From: Anarhynchus alexandrinus
Lineage: Eukaryota > Chordata > Aves > Charadriiformes > Charadriidae
Assembly (NCBI GenBank): GCA_008711295.1
Contig: VUYV01000015.1
Span: forward strand, 1,445,054 to 1,509,053
Direction of reading: 5' to 3'
Length of the DNA: 64,000 bases
Position numbers and translations under genes: made by a program. The notes under the pieces are model-generated. The model was not told where the DNA came from. It was given only the letters and a program-made list of their open reading frames with translations, and made no database searches. This document shows positions 1 through 10,250 of this stretch, one piece after another. How positions within the stretch are numbered: the first letter of the stretch is position 1; every line of letters starts with the position of its first letter.

Positions 1-2245
1 CAGGGTTAAGGTGATTGTACAGAGCAATTTCAGATTGTGGTCACATGAAAATGCATCACCTTTTTCATACAGCCAAATTACAAGGTGGCAAAACTTGGAC
101 GAAGGGCTGCAGGGGGCACCTACAGAAGAGGGTCTGTCTCCAGGCACGCACTGACTGTAAAGGATGATCAAGCAGTCCAACATGAATTCCCAGGATGATG
201 CTGAGACATAAGGGACTAATGCAGCCCATGGATGTTAGGAATTTTAATGACGTGGGCTGTATGAAGGCTAGACACAATGATATCATTACCCTTCCTGCCT
301 TCAATGCCATGAATCAATGAGTGGCACCTATACCAGAAGGGCTTGCTTCCACAACTGAAATGGCAACCCTTTCAAGTACAAATGTTGCTGAAGCCTTGCT
401 TCTGCATGCGTATTAACACAATTAAGGCATTGGATCCCGTTTCTAGACAGCATCTTTATGAGTTTCACCCCAAGTCTAAATGCAGCAGCAATCCCTGGTA
501 CACCCATCCAAGGGCAACAGCTCTTGAGAAAACCCCACTTCGCATCCCAGATTTTCAATTGTTCCAGCATAACTAGACAGAATTCCTAACTCCCTGCAAA
601 CTCAACTCAAACCTGAAAGTCAAGATCAGTTTCTTCTCAAAGAGCCTCTCCCTTACAGAGTCTGGGTACAACTGGATTATGTTGTCTCTCTGAGGCTACT
701 GAAGTATGTTTCGAAGCAAGGTAGTGCTGTTGAAGCAGGTGTTGGGTGAAGGCTGTAAGAACAGCTTGCAGAGAAGACCAGTATTTTTATTAGACCAAGG
801 GGTGTAACTGGGGGAAAAACAGGCACAAGGAAAATAAAACTTCCGACTGAATTGTGAAAAACTGCTCTGAACTTCAGTTCAGTTAGATTAATTGTCCAGT
901 GAGTCTGAAGGGCAAGGGCTGGTTGTCTGGAAAGCAGAAGACAGCATTAGCAAGGGAGAAGATACGCTGCAGCCCGAGTCTGTGAAGAATAGAAGGTTTT
1001 CATTTCTTGTCTGCAACACAGAAGTAGAGCAGACTTCTGAACCAGGAACAGGGTGATACTCTTAACACAAGTGGTTTCCCCCCACTCCCAAATGTGACTG
1101 GCAAGTGGAACGCAGAAGCACCAGAACGGTGGTTTCCAGCCTGTGGTACGTGGACTACAGGATATTTAAGAAATCTGCACTAGATGACTGAGAAAAACGA
1201 TTCTGAAGTAAGCTTAGACATACAGTCTGGCAGGATTTGCACCTGCACTGGATTATTCTTTAGTAGTTGGAAAACTGAAAAGGTCGCAAATCCTTCTAAC
1301 AGCAGATAAAAGTCCTGACACAGGCAGTTGGTCGAATTTGCCTGCCAGGCGTGGTCAAGCCTTTGCTGTGTTTAATGCAGGGTCTCTTCTCCACACCTGA
1401 CGTACTGAGTATTTGGAGTAAGGCCCTGTGTCCCTGAGCCTCCATCTATTTGTTCCTTTAGCTCTCCTCTGGAAGCTTTGGCAGTGAAAGATGCCATTTT
1501 CTCATTTATATTTACTGCATGTACAGCAGAGAAGAGTATACAATGCTTTTGTCCTGGTATCCTTGTTGAATTTTCTCCTATTCCAAATGGTCCGGGGCTG
1601 GATTCTGTGTGATATTTGGAGACAAACTCCAGCTGGCACCACACCATCTGACTACAGCATCCCAAGAGCTCTCAGCCTTTGTTGTTGCACGCTGCACATC
1701 AAATATCCATCTTGATTAGCAAAGGATTGCCAAGTCATGATGAAAGAATGCTAATAATACTGATTAAATCTGCACAGATTATGGAGCCGCAGACATGTTT
1801 GTCACAAAGTGTGTGAAACTTTGTTTAGAGCTATAATTAATTTCCTCCCCCTAGCAGTACTAAAACAAAATATCAACAGCTGCCTCAAGAAAATCAACAC
1901 TACCTGTGCACTGTTTGGTCTGAGTTTCAATTTAGCTCAAAAGGACCCTCTATGTTACTGCAGAAAGATGGGAACAGGGACGTCTTGCTGCTCCTGAGCA
2001 GTAGGAACTGTCGTAGCTCCTGCCCATCTATGTAATAAATACCAAGGTCAGCCGAGAATGCAGGCCGCTTAAATCTGTCTAAGAAGAGAAGGCAGAAGCA
2101 TGAACAACACTGATTAATTTTCAGATACTGCTTAGGGTAAAATAAGATTTGATGCCCTCTCTACTTACATGGAGAGCATGGGGTCAAGGGACAGAGGATA
2201 AGCAATAGGCAGTAAAGGAAGTAAGACCACAGCAAAGATGAAAAA
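1..2245. other. Intergenic sequence upstream of UBAP2, no gene recognised
   Basis: No ORF here looks convincingly coding. Two short minus-strand ORFs (65-310 and 328-570) are adjacent but in different frames, and I do not recognise either. AATAAA occurs at 833-838, but nothing identifies a transcript ending there. In mammals DCAF12 lies upstream of UBAP2 in the same orientation, so its 3' UTR could in principle extend here, but the sequence gives no proof. Confidence 0.5.
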
Positions 2246-2250
2246 CCATG

Positions 2251-2504
2251 TGTCGTGGTTTAGGCTAAATCGGCTACTGGGGACCTGGGGGACCCCAGAT
2301 GGGACTGACAGATGCTCCCCTCTACCCCTCTTCAAAGAAAGAGGCAGAGGAGGAAAAAGAGACTTATGAGTTTAGAAGAAACTAAACTACTTTAATGAAA
2401 TATTAATAATAAAATAAAAAGAAATAATGAAAAATANGAAGAGGCCCAGCTAAGAAGCAAAGTTACTGAACAAAATTGGTTCTGCTTTACCTCAAACCAG
2501 GACA
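2251..2504 (-). mobile_element. Internally deleted solo LTR of an avian endogenous retrovirus, TSD CCATG
   Basis: On the + strand it begins TGTCGTGGTTTAGGC and ends CTCAAACCAGGACA, so the element reads TGTCCTGG... on the minus strand. Perfect 5-bp target duplications CCATG flank it at 2246-2250 and 2505-2509. Its ends and A-rich stretch align with the LTR at 16002-16750, but about 500 bp of the middle, including the TATA region, is missing. One N (2437) sits close to the deletion junction. A TG...CA boundary with a 5-bp TSD fits the ERVL/ERVK-like LTRs abundant in birds. No internal retroviral genes are present. Confidence 0.85.
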
Positions 2505-2747
2505 CCATGGGATGTATCACTGGAGGCACCAGGGGCAGAACAGTCTGCTACCCGCTGCCATCACCTTCACCAACCCTGCCTGCTCAGCAGAGCACCAAGC
2601 AGGGACCAATTTCCACATAGGCTAAGCAAGCCCTGCCTTAAAACTCCAGGCCTTACAAAGAAGGGATGCCAGAAGGGTACAACTGCTACATTTCAGGCAA
2701 CCAGAGGTGCTTCACAGAATGGGAAAAATGCACAGCAGGAAAAAGCC

Positions 2748-3154
2748 TAAAGGGAAGCAGGTTTTTTTTTTTGGTTTTTTTTTTTGTTTGTTTGTTTTTT
2801 CCTTTGCTCCCAACCTTAAATTCCTCTTTTTGGGNNNNNNNNNNNNNNNNNNNNNNNNNNNNNNNNNNNNNNNNNNNNNNNNNNNNNNNNNNNNNNNNNN
2901 NNNNNNNNNNNNNNNNNNNNNNNNNNNNNNNNNNNNNNNNNNNNNNNNNNNNNNNNNNNNNNNNNNNNNNNNNNNNNNNNNNNNNNNNNNNNNNNNNNNN
3001 NNNNNNNNNNNNNNNNNNNNNNNNNNNNNNNNNNNNNNNNNNNNNNNNNNNNNNNNNNNNTAAAGGCAAGCAGGGGGTTTTTTTGGTTTTTTTTTTGTTT
3101 TTTGTTTTTTGTTTTTTTTTTCCCTGGCTCACAACCTGAAATTCCTCGTCTTGG
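2748..3154 (+). repeat. Direct repeat flanking the gap (2748-2834 and 3061-3154)
   Basis: The two copies share their start, a poly-T/G tract of differing length and a matching unique 3' end (..CTC.CAACCT.AAATTCCTC.T.TTGGG). Either this is a genuine tandem duplication or the same locus was written twice on either side of a gap because the homopolymer could not be resolved. Confidence 0.8.
2835..3060. other. Assembly gap (226 N)
   Basis: A run of N lies in this interval. The sequence immediately left (2748-2834) and right (3061-3154) is nearly the same: an AAAGG(G/C)AAGCAGG start, a T-rich tract with G interruptions, then CAACCT(T/G)AAATTCCTC..TTGGG. Confidence 0.98.
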
Positions 3155-4204
3155 GGAGTCAAGCAACCTTCCTTTCTTGCCATCTGTCCTATGACTGTTC
3201 AGTTTGGGTTGCCAGAAGCTGCACCAAGCACTCTGACATACCTCTGCTGTGCCACCCCCTTGCCATTCTCTGAGTCCCCAGCATACTCTCCTTGCCCTTT
3301 TCTTATTTTAGTGCACCTATTGTTTCTCCTGGGATTCCTCCATGTCAATGGGTTGTCTCCCTGTCTCCAGCCTGGCAAAAGAGTGTACCACTTAAAACTA
3401 GTGTAAGCGCAGAATCGGTTTCCATTTCTTGACCACTCAGGCATTGGTCTGAGCAACTGTGGAGAGAGAATGTGAAGCAGCCTTTTGATTCTCTACTCAT
3501 GCTGATTCTTTGGGATATCAAATAGATCTGGGATGAAGACCCCAGAACAATAGCTAGGAGAAGGAACAAGGGAGCTCTAGAAAGCCCAGAACCTGTGACG
3601 GCTCAACTTCAACATCATCTGCGACAGAGGCACCAAATGGTAACCTGGCAACCTGAGCAGAATTTAATCTGTGACATAAACCATTTGTAATCAGTCCTGC
3701 CAAAACCCTACAGGGCAGGAAATAAAAGCCACCTTAAAAAAAAAACTTAAAAAAAAAAAAAAACAACAAAACCCAACCAAACGAAAAACTACTGGTTCGA
3801 ACTGCTCCCAGCTAGAGAGGAACCGAGCCATGATTCTGAACGCTCACCCTGATCCGAAACCCACCCCGCCAGGGCCCAGGCTGCGCCCGGGGGCGCTGGG
3901 CCTCTGTCTCCCCTCGGCCTGACAGTGCGCCCGTCCCCGCTGTCAGCCCTTCCCGCTCGACCTCCGCCGGCGCCTCAGCCCTCCACGGAGCGACCTCTGG
4001 AGCCGCTGCGGCCTTTCGCCCGCGGCCTCCCGCGCCGACTATCCCGCGTTGAGCCGCCCCTCCCGCCCCCCGCCGGGGGTCGGGCAGGCCCCGCGGCCCC
4101 TCGAGAAGACGCTCCGCGCGCCACCACCGCTCAGCGCAGGCCGTGGGCGGGGCCAACCGTCCCTCTTCCGCCGCGCGCGCGGCGGGAGGGGGTGGAGCCC
4201 AGGT

Positions 4205-4269
4205 CACGTGAGGGGGAAAGGGGGGAAGAGGCCGGCTTGCCCCCCTCCACGCCCCGCTCTGCTCACGTG
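4205..4269 (+). promoter_or_regulatory. Two upstream CACGTG E-boxes
   Basis: TCACGTGA occurs at 4204-4211 and CTCACGTGG at 4262-4270, each containing the palindrome CACGTG (4205-4210 and 4264-4269). With the site at 4431 this makes three E-boxes in about 230 bp of promoter. The first has the TCACGTGA core seen in USF and CLEAR-type sites. Confidence 0.55.
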
Positions 4270-4399
4270 GTGCCGGGGTAGGCGGAAGGGCCGGTGGATG
4301 GGTGCGCGCCTGGTGGTGTGTGAGGGGCGAGGCGCGCGGGAAGGCGGTGGCGGGGGGGGGAGGCGTAGCGGGTGGTGGTCGGGGGGATGTTAGTCGTTA

Positions 4400-4473
4400 G
4401 GCGAGAGCGCCGCGCCGCGTCACGTCACGTCACGTGGCGAGGGGAGCGGCCTNAGGACACGATACCGGGGAGG
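4400..4473 (+). other. UBAP2: Proposed non-coding exon 1 of UBAP2 (5' edge unknown)
   Basis: AGG|GTAAGG at 4471-4479 is a strong donor inside the CpG island, and the first coding exon begins with an acceptor at 29761. The family has a non-coding first exon, so this is the natural candidate. The transcription start cannot be read from sequence, and the 5' boundary given is only a guess. The N at 4453 falls within it. Confidence 0.4.
4419..4437 (+). promoter_or_regulatory. Tandem TCACG repeat ending in an E-box
   Basis: The sequence reads GTCACGTCACGTCACGTGG. It is three overlapping TCACG units, each giving a CRE/ATF-like half site (CACGTCA), and the last unit completes a CACGTG E-box. It lies about 35-55 bp upstream of the proposed exon 1 donor, so it is either at the core promoter or in the 5' leader. 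Likely binders by motif are USF, MYC/MAX, TFE-type bHLH-ZIP or ATF/CREB factors. This is inference from motif only. Confidence 0.5.
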
Positions 4474-7224
4474 GTAAGGGGGGGAAATGTGCGTCTCCCT
4501 CCCTCACCGCCCGCCCCGCGCGCGCGGCGGTGGGCCCGCGCGCCTCCGCCGCCCAACGGTCTTCGGGCGACCGTTGCTCCCTCAGAGGCCTGAGGCCCCG
4601 GGATGGGCTCGTCGCCCCCTCGCCGCCGGGAGGCGGCGGGCCCACCCCGGGGCCGGTTCCCCGTCTCGGTGGGAGCTTTTGTCCGCCCAGTGCCGCCCCC
4701 CCGGCCGCGGAGGGGTTTGGGGTTGGCGGTGTGTGAGGGGAGGCGGCTCTGCCCTACTTTCTCCCGGCGGCCGCCCCGGGGAAGGTTCGCCCTGCCCTAG
4801 TTTGCCCCCCCGCCCCCTTTCCTCAGGGGCGCTGAGTAGGCCGCGGTTACCGGCAGCAGCCGCCCTGCTCCTGCTCGGGTTTGTTTGGGGAGGGAAGGGG
4901 GGAGCTCACCCGACACCCCGTCGCCCCGGTGGGTGCTGGGAGAGGTGGGTTAGCTTTCTCGGTTCGGGAGAAGGGGTGCAATCCATCCTCCTTGTTACTC
5001 ATCTCCTTACAGCCGGGGGTTTCTCTCCTGGTGGGTTCGCGCTTCTCTTGGCTTTGTGGGCTGGGTGTGTTTGAAGAAAGGGGGGTGCAGCTGGACCCCT
5101 CAAAGAGGAAGGGGAGCTGGTGCTCCCCCCTAAGTGTGCCTTTGGGCCCCTTCCTAATCTCGAGTCAGGCCGAAGGAGGGCTGGTAGCACGGAAGGGGAA
5201 CAAGTGGGTGAGTAACTATTGATTTGTGCCTTGTGTAGGGCTTTACTTCCATGTTGTCTTTACCAGTCTCCTTTCTTGGTGCTCCCCTGCTGGTGATGGG
5301 GTAGGGCAGCCGTGTCACGGTCACAGTGACAAAATTCACTGACATCTCGGCAGCAACAGTAGGTTATTTGAGGACATGGTGATGAATGAACCGTTCTCTC
5401 TGTTAACCTTCTCTACCTAGTCGTTCGTCACCCCCGATTATGTGTGGTTGCTGAGAATTGGAAGTCAGGGCAGGGCTTTGCTATTGGGCTGGCTTATGTT
5501 GCATCTAAAAGCAAAAAAAAAGAAAGCTCTTTTGTGCTTGCTGCTGTTGCTGAAGAAAATTACAGCAGGAAAGTGAACTGGTAGAAAACCTTCTGCAAGA
5601 AACTGGTTGTAGAAAGGGACCTGGTGCACCTTTGAGCCTGATGCCAAGGATCTGAACTGTGTGATGTGAAATAGATTTAAAAATATGTTCTGAAATGTCT
5701 ACAGTACTGTTGAATGCCACCTGGGAGCTGCTCAGGGTGAACCTGGTTTGAAGCTTCTCTCTTATAGGTGTGTTAACATCAGGAGTGTGGACGTGCAGAG
5801 CCCTCTTGGTTGTGTTCAAAGGAACACGCAGTCTTGTGGAGCAGAAACTTCAGGTTCAGTGTGGAGCTATGTAAGGGGAAGCTCACCAGGGTCAGCCCAC
5901 TTCATCTCTATCTACCAAGCAGCAAGCGGTCCCTTGTCATCTTAGTTTGAGTGAATGCTGAATACTTATAATACAGGAGCAGATTAAGGTGATAGCCTCT
6001 GGGGTGGTGGTGGCTGGTGAAATGGAGGGGCTGTCCTGGCATGAGAGCAGCTGTTTTTTTCAAGGAGAGAAATTGGAGCTGGATGTGAGTGAAGGGAAGG
6101 GAGGAGGAGGAGGATGTGCAGGCCTGGAGGAGCAGCACTTGCCATTGAAACAGAGCCCTTCACAACAAACAGTGGCGACTCAGCCTTCTCAGGCTTTACT
6201 TTTCTAATATTTACCAGGCACTTTTAGCAATTCCCTTGGTTATATCACATTCTCTAGTGGCATCTGGGTTTGGATTCCTACCTGGCTGACTCAGTATTTA
6301 TACCTGTGGTGGTTTGACCTAACTCGTTTAAAGAATTTATTTTTAACCTTACACTAGGTAACTTGAAAGCAAGCAAGGCTAAATCGCTTTGCAGCATTAA
6401 TGATGTTTTGGGACTCCAGAAGGGTTACATGGAGAAACTAGATTAACTGGTGTAAATGAATTTTGATGCAGAGTCTGGAAAATGAGCCAGAGTTTGTGTT
6501 TACAACCTCAACAATCTTGGTAAATTAAAGGAGGGAGGGAAGAATTGGGCAAGCTCTCTTCTGCTTTGTTCTAGTTGCAGTTTTACCAGTGTATTGATTA
6601 AAAAAAAGTGTTTATAGTAATAAAAACAAAAGCATGGAAATTCAGAAATTTAGGCTGTTTCACTTTTGTTGTTTTGGCCAATCCTCAGAAAAGCTCCTGG
6701 TGCCATGACTTGCAAAAGGATTTGACCAGTCAAGGGGACTTTGGAGCTACAGACTCACCACTGAAATCTAAGGAAGCTAAGGGAAAGCCCAACAAAAAAA
6801 TCTTGTCTGTTACCAGAAGCTATTATTTTTTTATTTTTTTTTATTATTATTCCAATTTTTAAGCTACCGTTTTAGAACTTAGAAGCAGGTTTTTGATGTT
6901 TTCTGTGTCTTTCATGGACTTCTGTGTGATGCTTTCTTCATAGAATGCCATTTTTTGGTATGTTTCGTATTTGTTATGGGTGGCCACCCTAGTGATACTG
7001 ATCATAGCAGAATAGTACCCTGATGAATAGTGCTTGAGAAATGTATCTATCATAAATTGTTAATACTCTGTTAATAATTAGTATTGATAGTATTATTATT
7101 AATAGTAGCGTTCACTTGCAACTTCAGTAATGTTTAGTACCAGTACTTGAAACAGGTTCTTCATGAAAGAGCAGGATACAACTTTATATCTTTTTTTAAT
7201 CTTTTTTTTATCTTTGCCTCTTAT

Positions 7225-7335
7225 TTGGTTAAAGCACATGAGCAGGGCTCTGAAGACCTGTGTTCTGTTGTTGGGTTTGCAACAGCCTCGTATGACCTTA
7301 GTAAAAGAGAAGCCAAGTGACTTGTCCCCTTTAGA
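7225..7335 (+). repeat. Possible ancient MIR-like SINE relic
   Basis: The stretch GGGCTCTGAAGACCTGTGTTC, a gap, then TATGACCTTAGTAAAAG and AAGTGACTTGTCC resembles the MIR consensus order (gagacctgggttc, tgtgaccttgggc, aagtcactt). Divergence is high and this is by eye only. Confidence 0.3.
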
Positions 7336-9939
7336 AGATGACAGATTAAAGACACTCAGTGTTGTATTTGCATACTTCCAAAGTATTGAATGGAAGATGC
7401 AGGAGGAAATACAAGTAGTAGCCACTTCAGTGTTGTTACTCTGCTGGAGCTTTTTGTTGAATTTTATTGTTTTCTGATACAATCTGCTCACTTGTAGCCC
7501 ATTGTGTCCTCTTTGCTTTTCAGAGAAGACCTAGTTCGGACTTGTGCTGTTTTTCATATAACTTCCCTAAACAGGTTATGTTCATTAAACTGAGAGCCAG
7601 GATGAAAGATTGTGAAGTAGCTCCTTTGCAATTACTTAACGTTCATATTTTACAAAAATTGTTTCTCGGGTTTCTCCATTTTGCTCTAACACGAAAGTCC
7701 ACTCTTTAATTTTGGCCATCTAAACTGGCAATTTTTCGGAATTTCCTGCCCACCTGGGGTTCCTGCAATTCCTTTTCCATGTGTGGTACCTTCAGCCCTT
7801 TCCCCTCCACTACTTCTCAGTGCTGCAAAGAGTAAACAGTGACTAAAGACAGATGGATTAGAGGTGATACAGTCTGATGCCTAAGGTCTCATGGCTTGCT
7901 CAGCTTGCTTTTACTACATCATAAGTATTTTGCTGAGCATATTGTTTTATTTATGTTGTCTCTAGATGGTAAAACTTGTAAGATAGGTTATGTGAACAGC
8001 TTTGTGTAGTTCTCTTGGATAGAGTTGTTTCTACTCTTGGTTCTTTTGAAATTCTCTTCTTTTTTTTTTTTTTTTTTTCNTGGCTTCTTTTGAAGGTAAA
8101 CTTGTCAAGCTTTTTTTTCCTCTCCCTCCCCAGCTTCTTAAATCACTCTTCCAACAGGTGAGTCTGGAGGAGTCCTTAACCTGGCCCAGTGTAGCATTCT
8201 GCATTAAAAACAATGAAATGTTTCCCATATTGAGAGAGAGCTTTGATCTTTCTTGAGACTTAAAGTTTGCCTGAAGTCGTACTCCTATGGTGAACTTTAT
8301 GGTTTTGTTTTTTTGTTTTATCATACAGGGAACACAGTTTATTCCAGATCTGCAGAAGATGCAGGTTCAATGGAATTTGTGTTACAGAATCATTTAGTAT
8401 TTGAATCCAAAGTTAAATGAAGAAAACACAAATACATTCTTAACATTCAGATTTGAATCATCAGGTTGCACTGTTTTTAACCTGATTTAATGGCGGGGGT
8501 GGGGGAAGTCTGTCTTAGTCTGTTAGGCAGCCCTGTTGTTGAAGGTGTAAAATTTGAATTCAGTAGCTGTGATCATATTCCTAAATATTTTTAATGGTTA
8601 GCTGTAGAGAGAGGAAGTCTTTTTGCAGTTTTATTGTGTGTGACATAGGTTTTGTCCAGAACACTTCAGTTGTATTTCTTATGACTAAAATACTGTTCCC
8701 GGAAGTAGGATGATGCTTTAGAGACTATATTGAGGTTGCTTTTGAGCAAAGAAAATGGTTTTTTTTTTCTACTGTATTTGTTTTGTTAAGTGTTTTGAGG
8801 ATGGTGGATGTGATAATATAGGATAAAGCATCTGGCTTCTGAAAGTTGTTTTTTGTTTTCTCTTTCTATTTGGTTTTAAATGTTAACTGAATCATGGCTG
8901 GTTTATGGTAAACACTTGACTGATATCTCGTATTGTCGTACATTGTCCATGTATCCCTGTATTTGAAGGCTATTGCTGATTTCTTTTCTTTCTGCATTTA
9001 CTTTCTTCTTTGATTTTCAAACTTGCATGTTCTCTTAGATGCAGTTTCAGCAACATGAATCTGAAAGGATTACTGGTGCCAAACCCTGCTCTACTGTCAG
9101 GCTGTACGTACTATATTGTATTTGAGAAATTCTGGTCCATGCTTTTGATGGGTTGTACCCCAAGGGACAGATGTCTTCTGTTCCTGGGCTTTTATTTCAA
9201 TTTTCAGTCACGTGTTCTTCAGATCACTGACTTGTGATCCATTTTGAGAGTGGCATAAGAAAGGCTTAAGTTACTGACGTTAACTTTGGGTGACTAAATG
9301 TGATGAGGGGGACCAGTACCACACTTGCTGGTCTTGTGCTTCACTTTCTTTTATTAGCCACTGAATGAATTTCTGAATGTTTTAAACATGGGGTAATTGC
9401 CAAGGGATAGCTGTCTGAAATTCAGTTCAGAGAAAGACTGAAATAGTGTTATGAGCTTGGTGAAGGCATGTTAATAAGTATGCAAAAGCAGGTTTTTTTC
9501 AGTGTTTGAGAAGACTTTGTGGTTTCTGATACGCATCCTCAACTTGTTGGGTTTCTTTGCTGTGTCTTGATGTCTGGATAGCAGTCATGACCAGGAACCT
9601 TTCTTTGCAACTTAAGAAAATATGCTTATTATCTTTCTTGAATAGTTCTGTGTTATAACTGCAAGTATAAAGCTCCTTGCAACTTTGTACCTGTACTCCA
9701 GTTTTCATTGTTTACCATTTTAATCTGTTGATGTAGTAGCATATGGTGCTGGATTTAAAGTCCCAGTGACTTTTGTCCTGCCTGATTTAATTGAAGATAG
9801 ACACTCACTTGGTTTTCTTTATGTGACTGTCTGAGCACAAATGCTAGAGCTTAAGAATTGTCCCTAATGAAGCTTGTGGAGCGTTTTTGATAACAGCTTT
9901 TCTGTTACAGGACTTCCTTCCTTTTTTGCTTCCTTTAAT

Positions 9940-10250
9940 CACAGACTGGCTGAGGGTGGCAGGGACCTCTGAAGGTCATCTTGTCTCCCCTGCTCAAGCA
10001 GGGCCATCTGCAGCAGGTTGCCCAGGACCGTGTCTGGATATCTTTTGAATATCTCCAAGGATGGAGACTCCTCCACCTCACTGCACAACCTGTGCCGATG
10101 TTCAGTCACCCTCACAGTAAAAAAAAAAGCATTTCCTGATGTTCAGAGGGAACTTCCTGTGTTTCAGTCTGTGCCTATTGCCTGTGATCCTGTCACTGGG
10201 CACCATTGAAAAGAGCCTGGCTCTCTCTGTGCACCTTCCCTTTGGTATTT
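9940..10250 (-). mobile_element. CR1 LINE 3' fragment, minus strand
   Basis: On the + strand it reads ATCACAGACTGGCTGAGGGTGG, then CTGCTCAAGCAGGGCC, AGCAGGTTGCCCAGGACCGTG, TCTCCAAGGATGGAGACTCC, and GTCACTGGGCACCA..GAAAAGAGCCTGGCTC. This is the reverse complement of the CR1 3' region. An A8+ run interrupts it near 10120. It is 5'-truncated and has no intact ORF. Confidence 0.88.

Larger units (their letters stand above)
2510..3830. other. Intergenic sequence with assembly gap and A-rich tract, no gene seen
   Basis: It holds T-rich low-complexity sequence, the N gap, and at 3721-3763 an AATAAA followed about 9 bp later by A-tracts broken only by CTT. The AATAAA plus poly-A arrangement could be the tail of an old retrocopy, but no recognisable coding sequence precedes it. 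Confidence 0.5.
3840..4960 (+). promoter_or_regulatory. UBAP2: CpG-island promoter of UBAP2
   Basis: This stretch is very GC- and CpG-rich and flanked on both sides by AT-rich sequence, so it is the only CpG island in the window. It contains a GC box (GGGCGGGGCC at 4145-4154), three CACGTG E-boxes (4205, 4264, 4431) and no TATA box, as expected of a housekeeping promoter. The following coding exons are on the + strand, so the island most likely starts UBAP2 transcription. Many long ORFs run through it on both strands, but these follow from the lack of AT-rich stop codons. One unresolved base (N) lies at 4453. Confidence 0.85.

Noticed and set aside
65..570. Two adjacent minus-strand ORFs as a possible frameshifted pseudogene
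   Set aside because: The frames differ, there is no recognisable protein, and the + strand equivalent is full of stops. Left as unexplained intergenic sequence.
2666..3183. ORFs of 116-165 codons across the N gap
   Set aside because: Most of their length is undetermined bases, so they carry no information.
3794..3806. GGTTCGAAC, like a tRNA T-loop/B-box
   Set aside because: The upstream sequence is A-rich, with no D-loop, anticodon arm or acceptor pairing.
3812..5222. Many overlapping ORFs of 60-195 codons on both strands
   Set aside because: They lie in the CpG island, where high GC suppresses stop codons. The low-complexity P/R/G-rich products are typical artefacts.
7099..7491. 130-codon minus-strand ORF
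   Set aside because: It overlaps a possible MIR relic and shows no protein-like conservation signal. Length is within chance for 64 kb of six-frame sequence.
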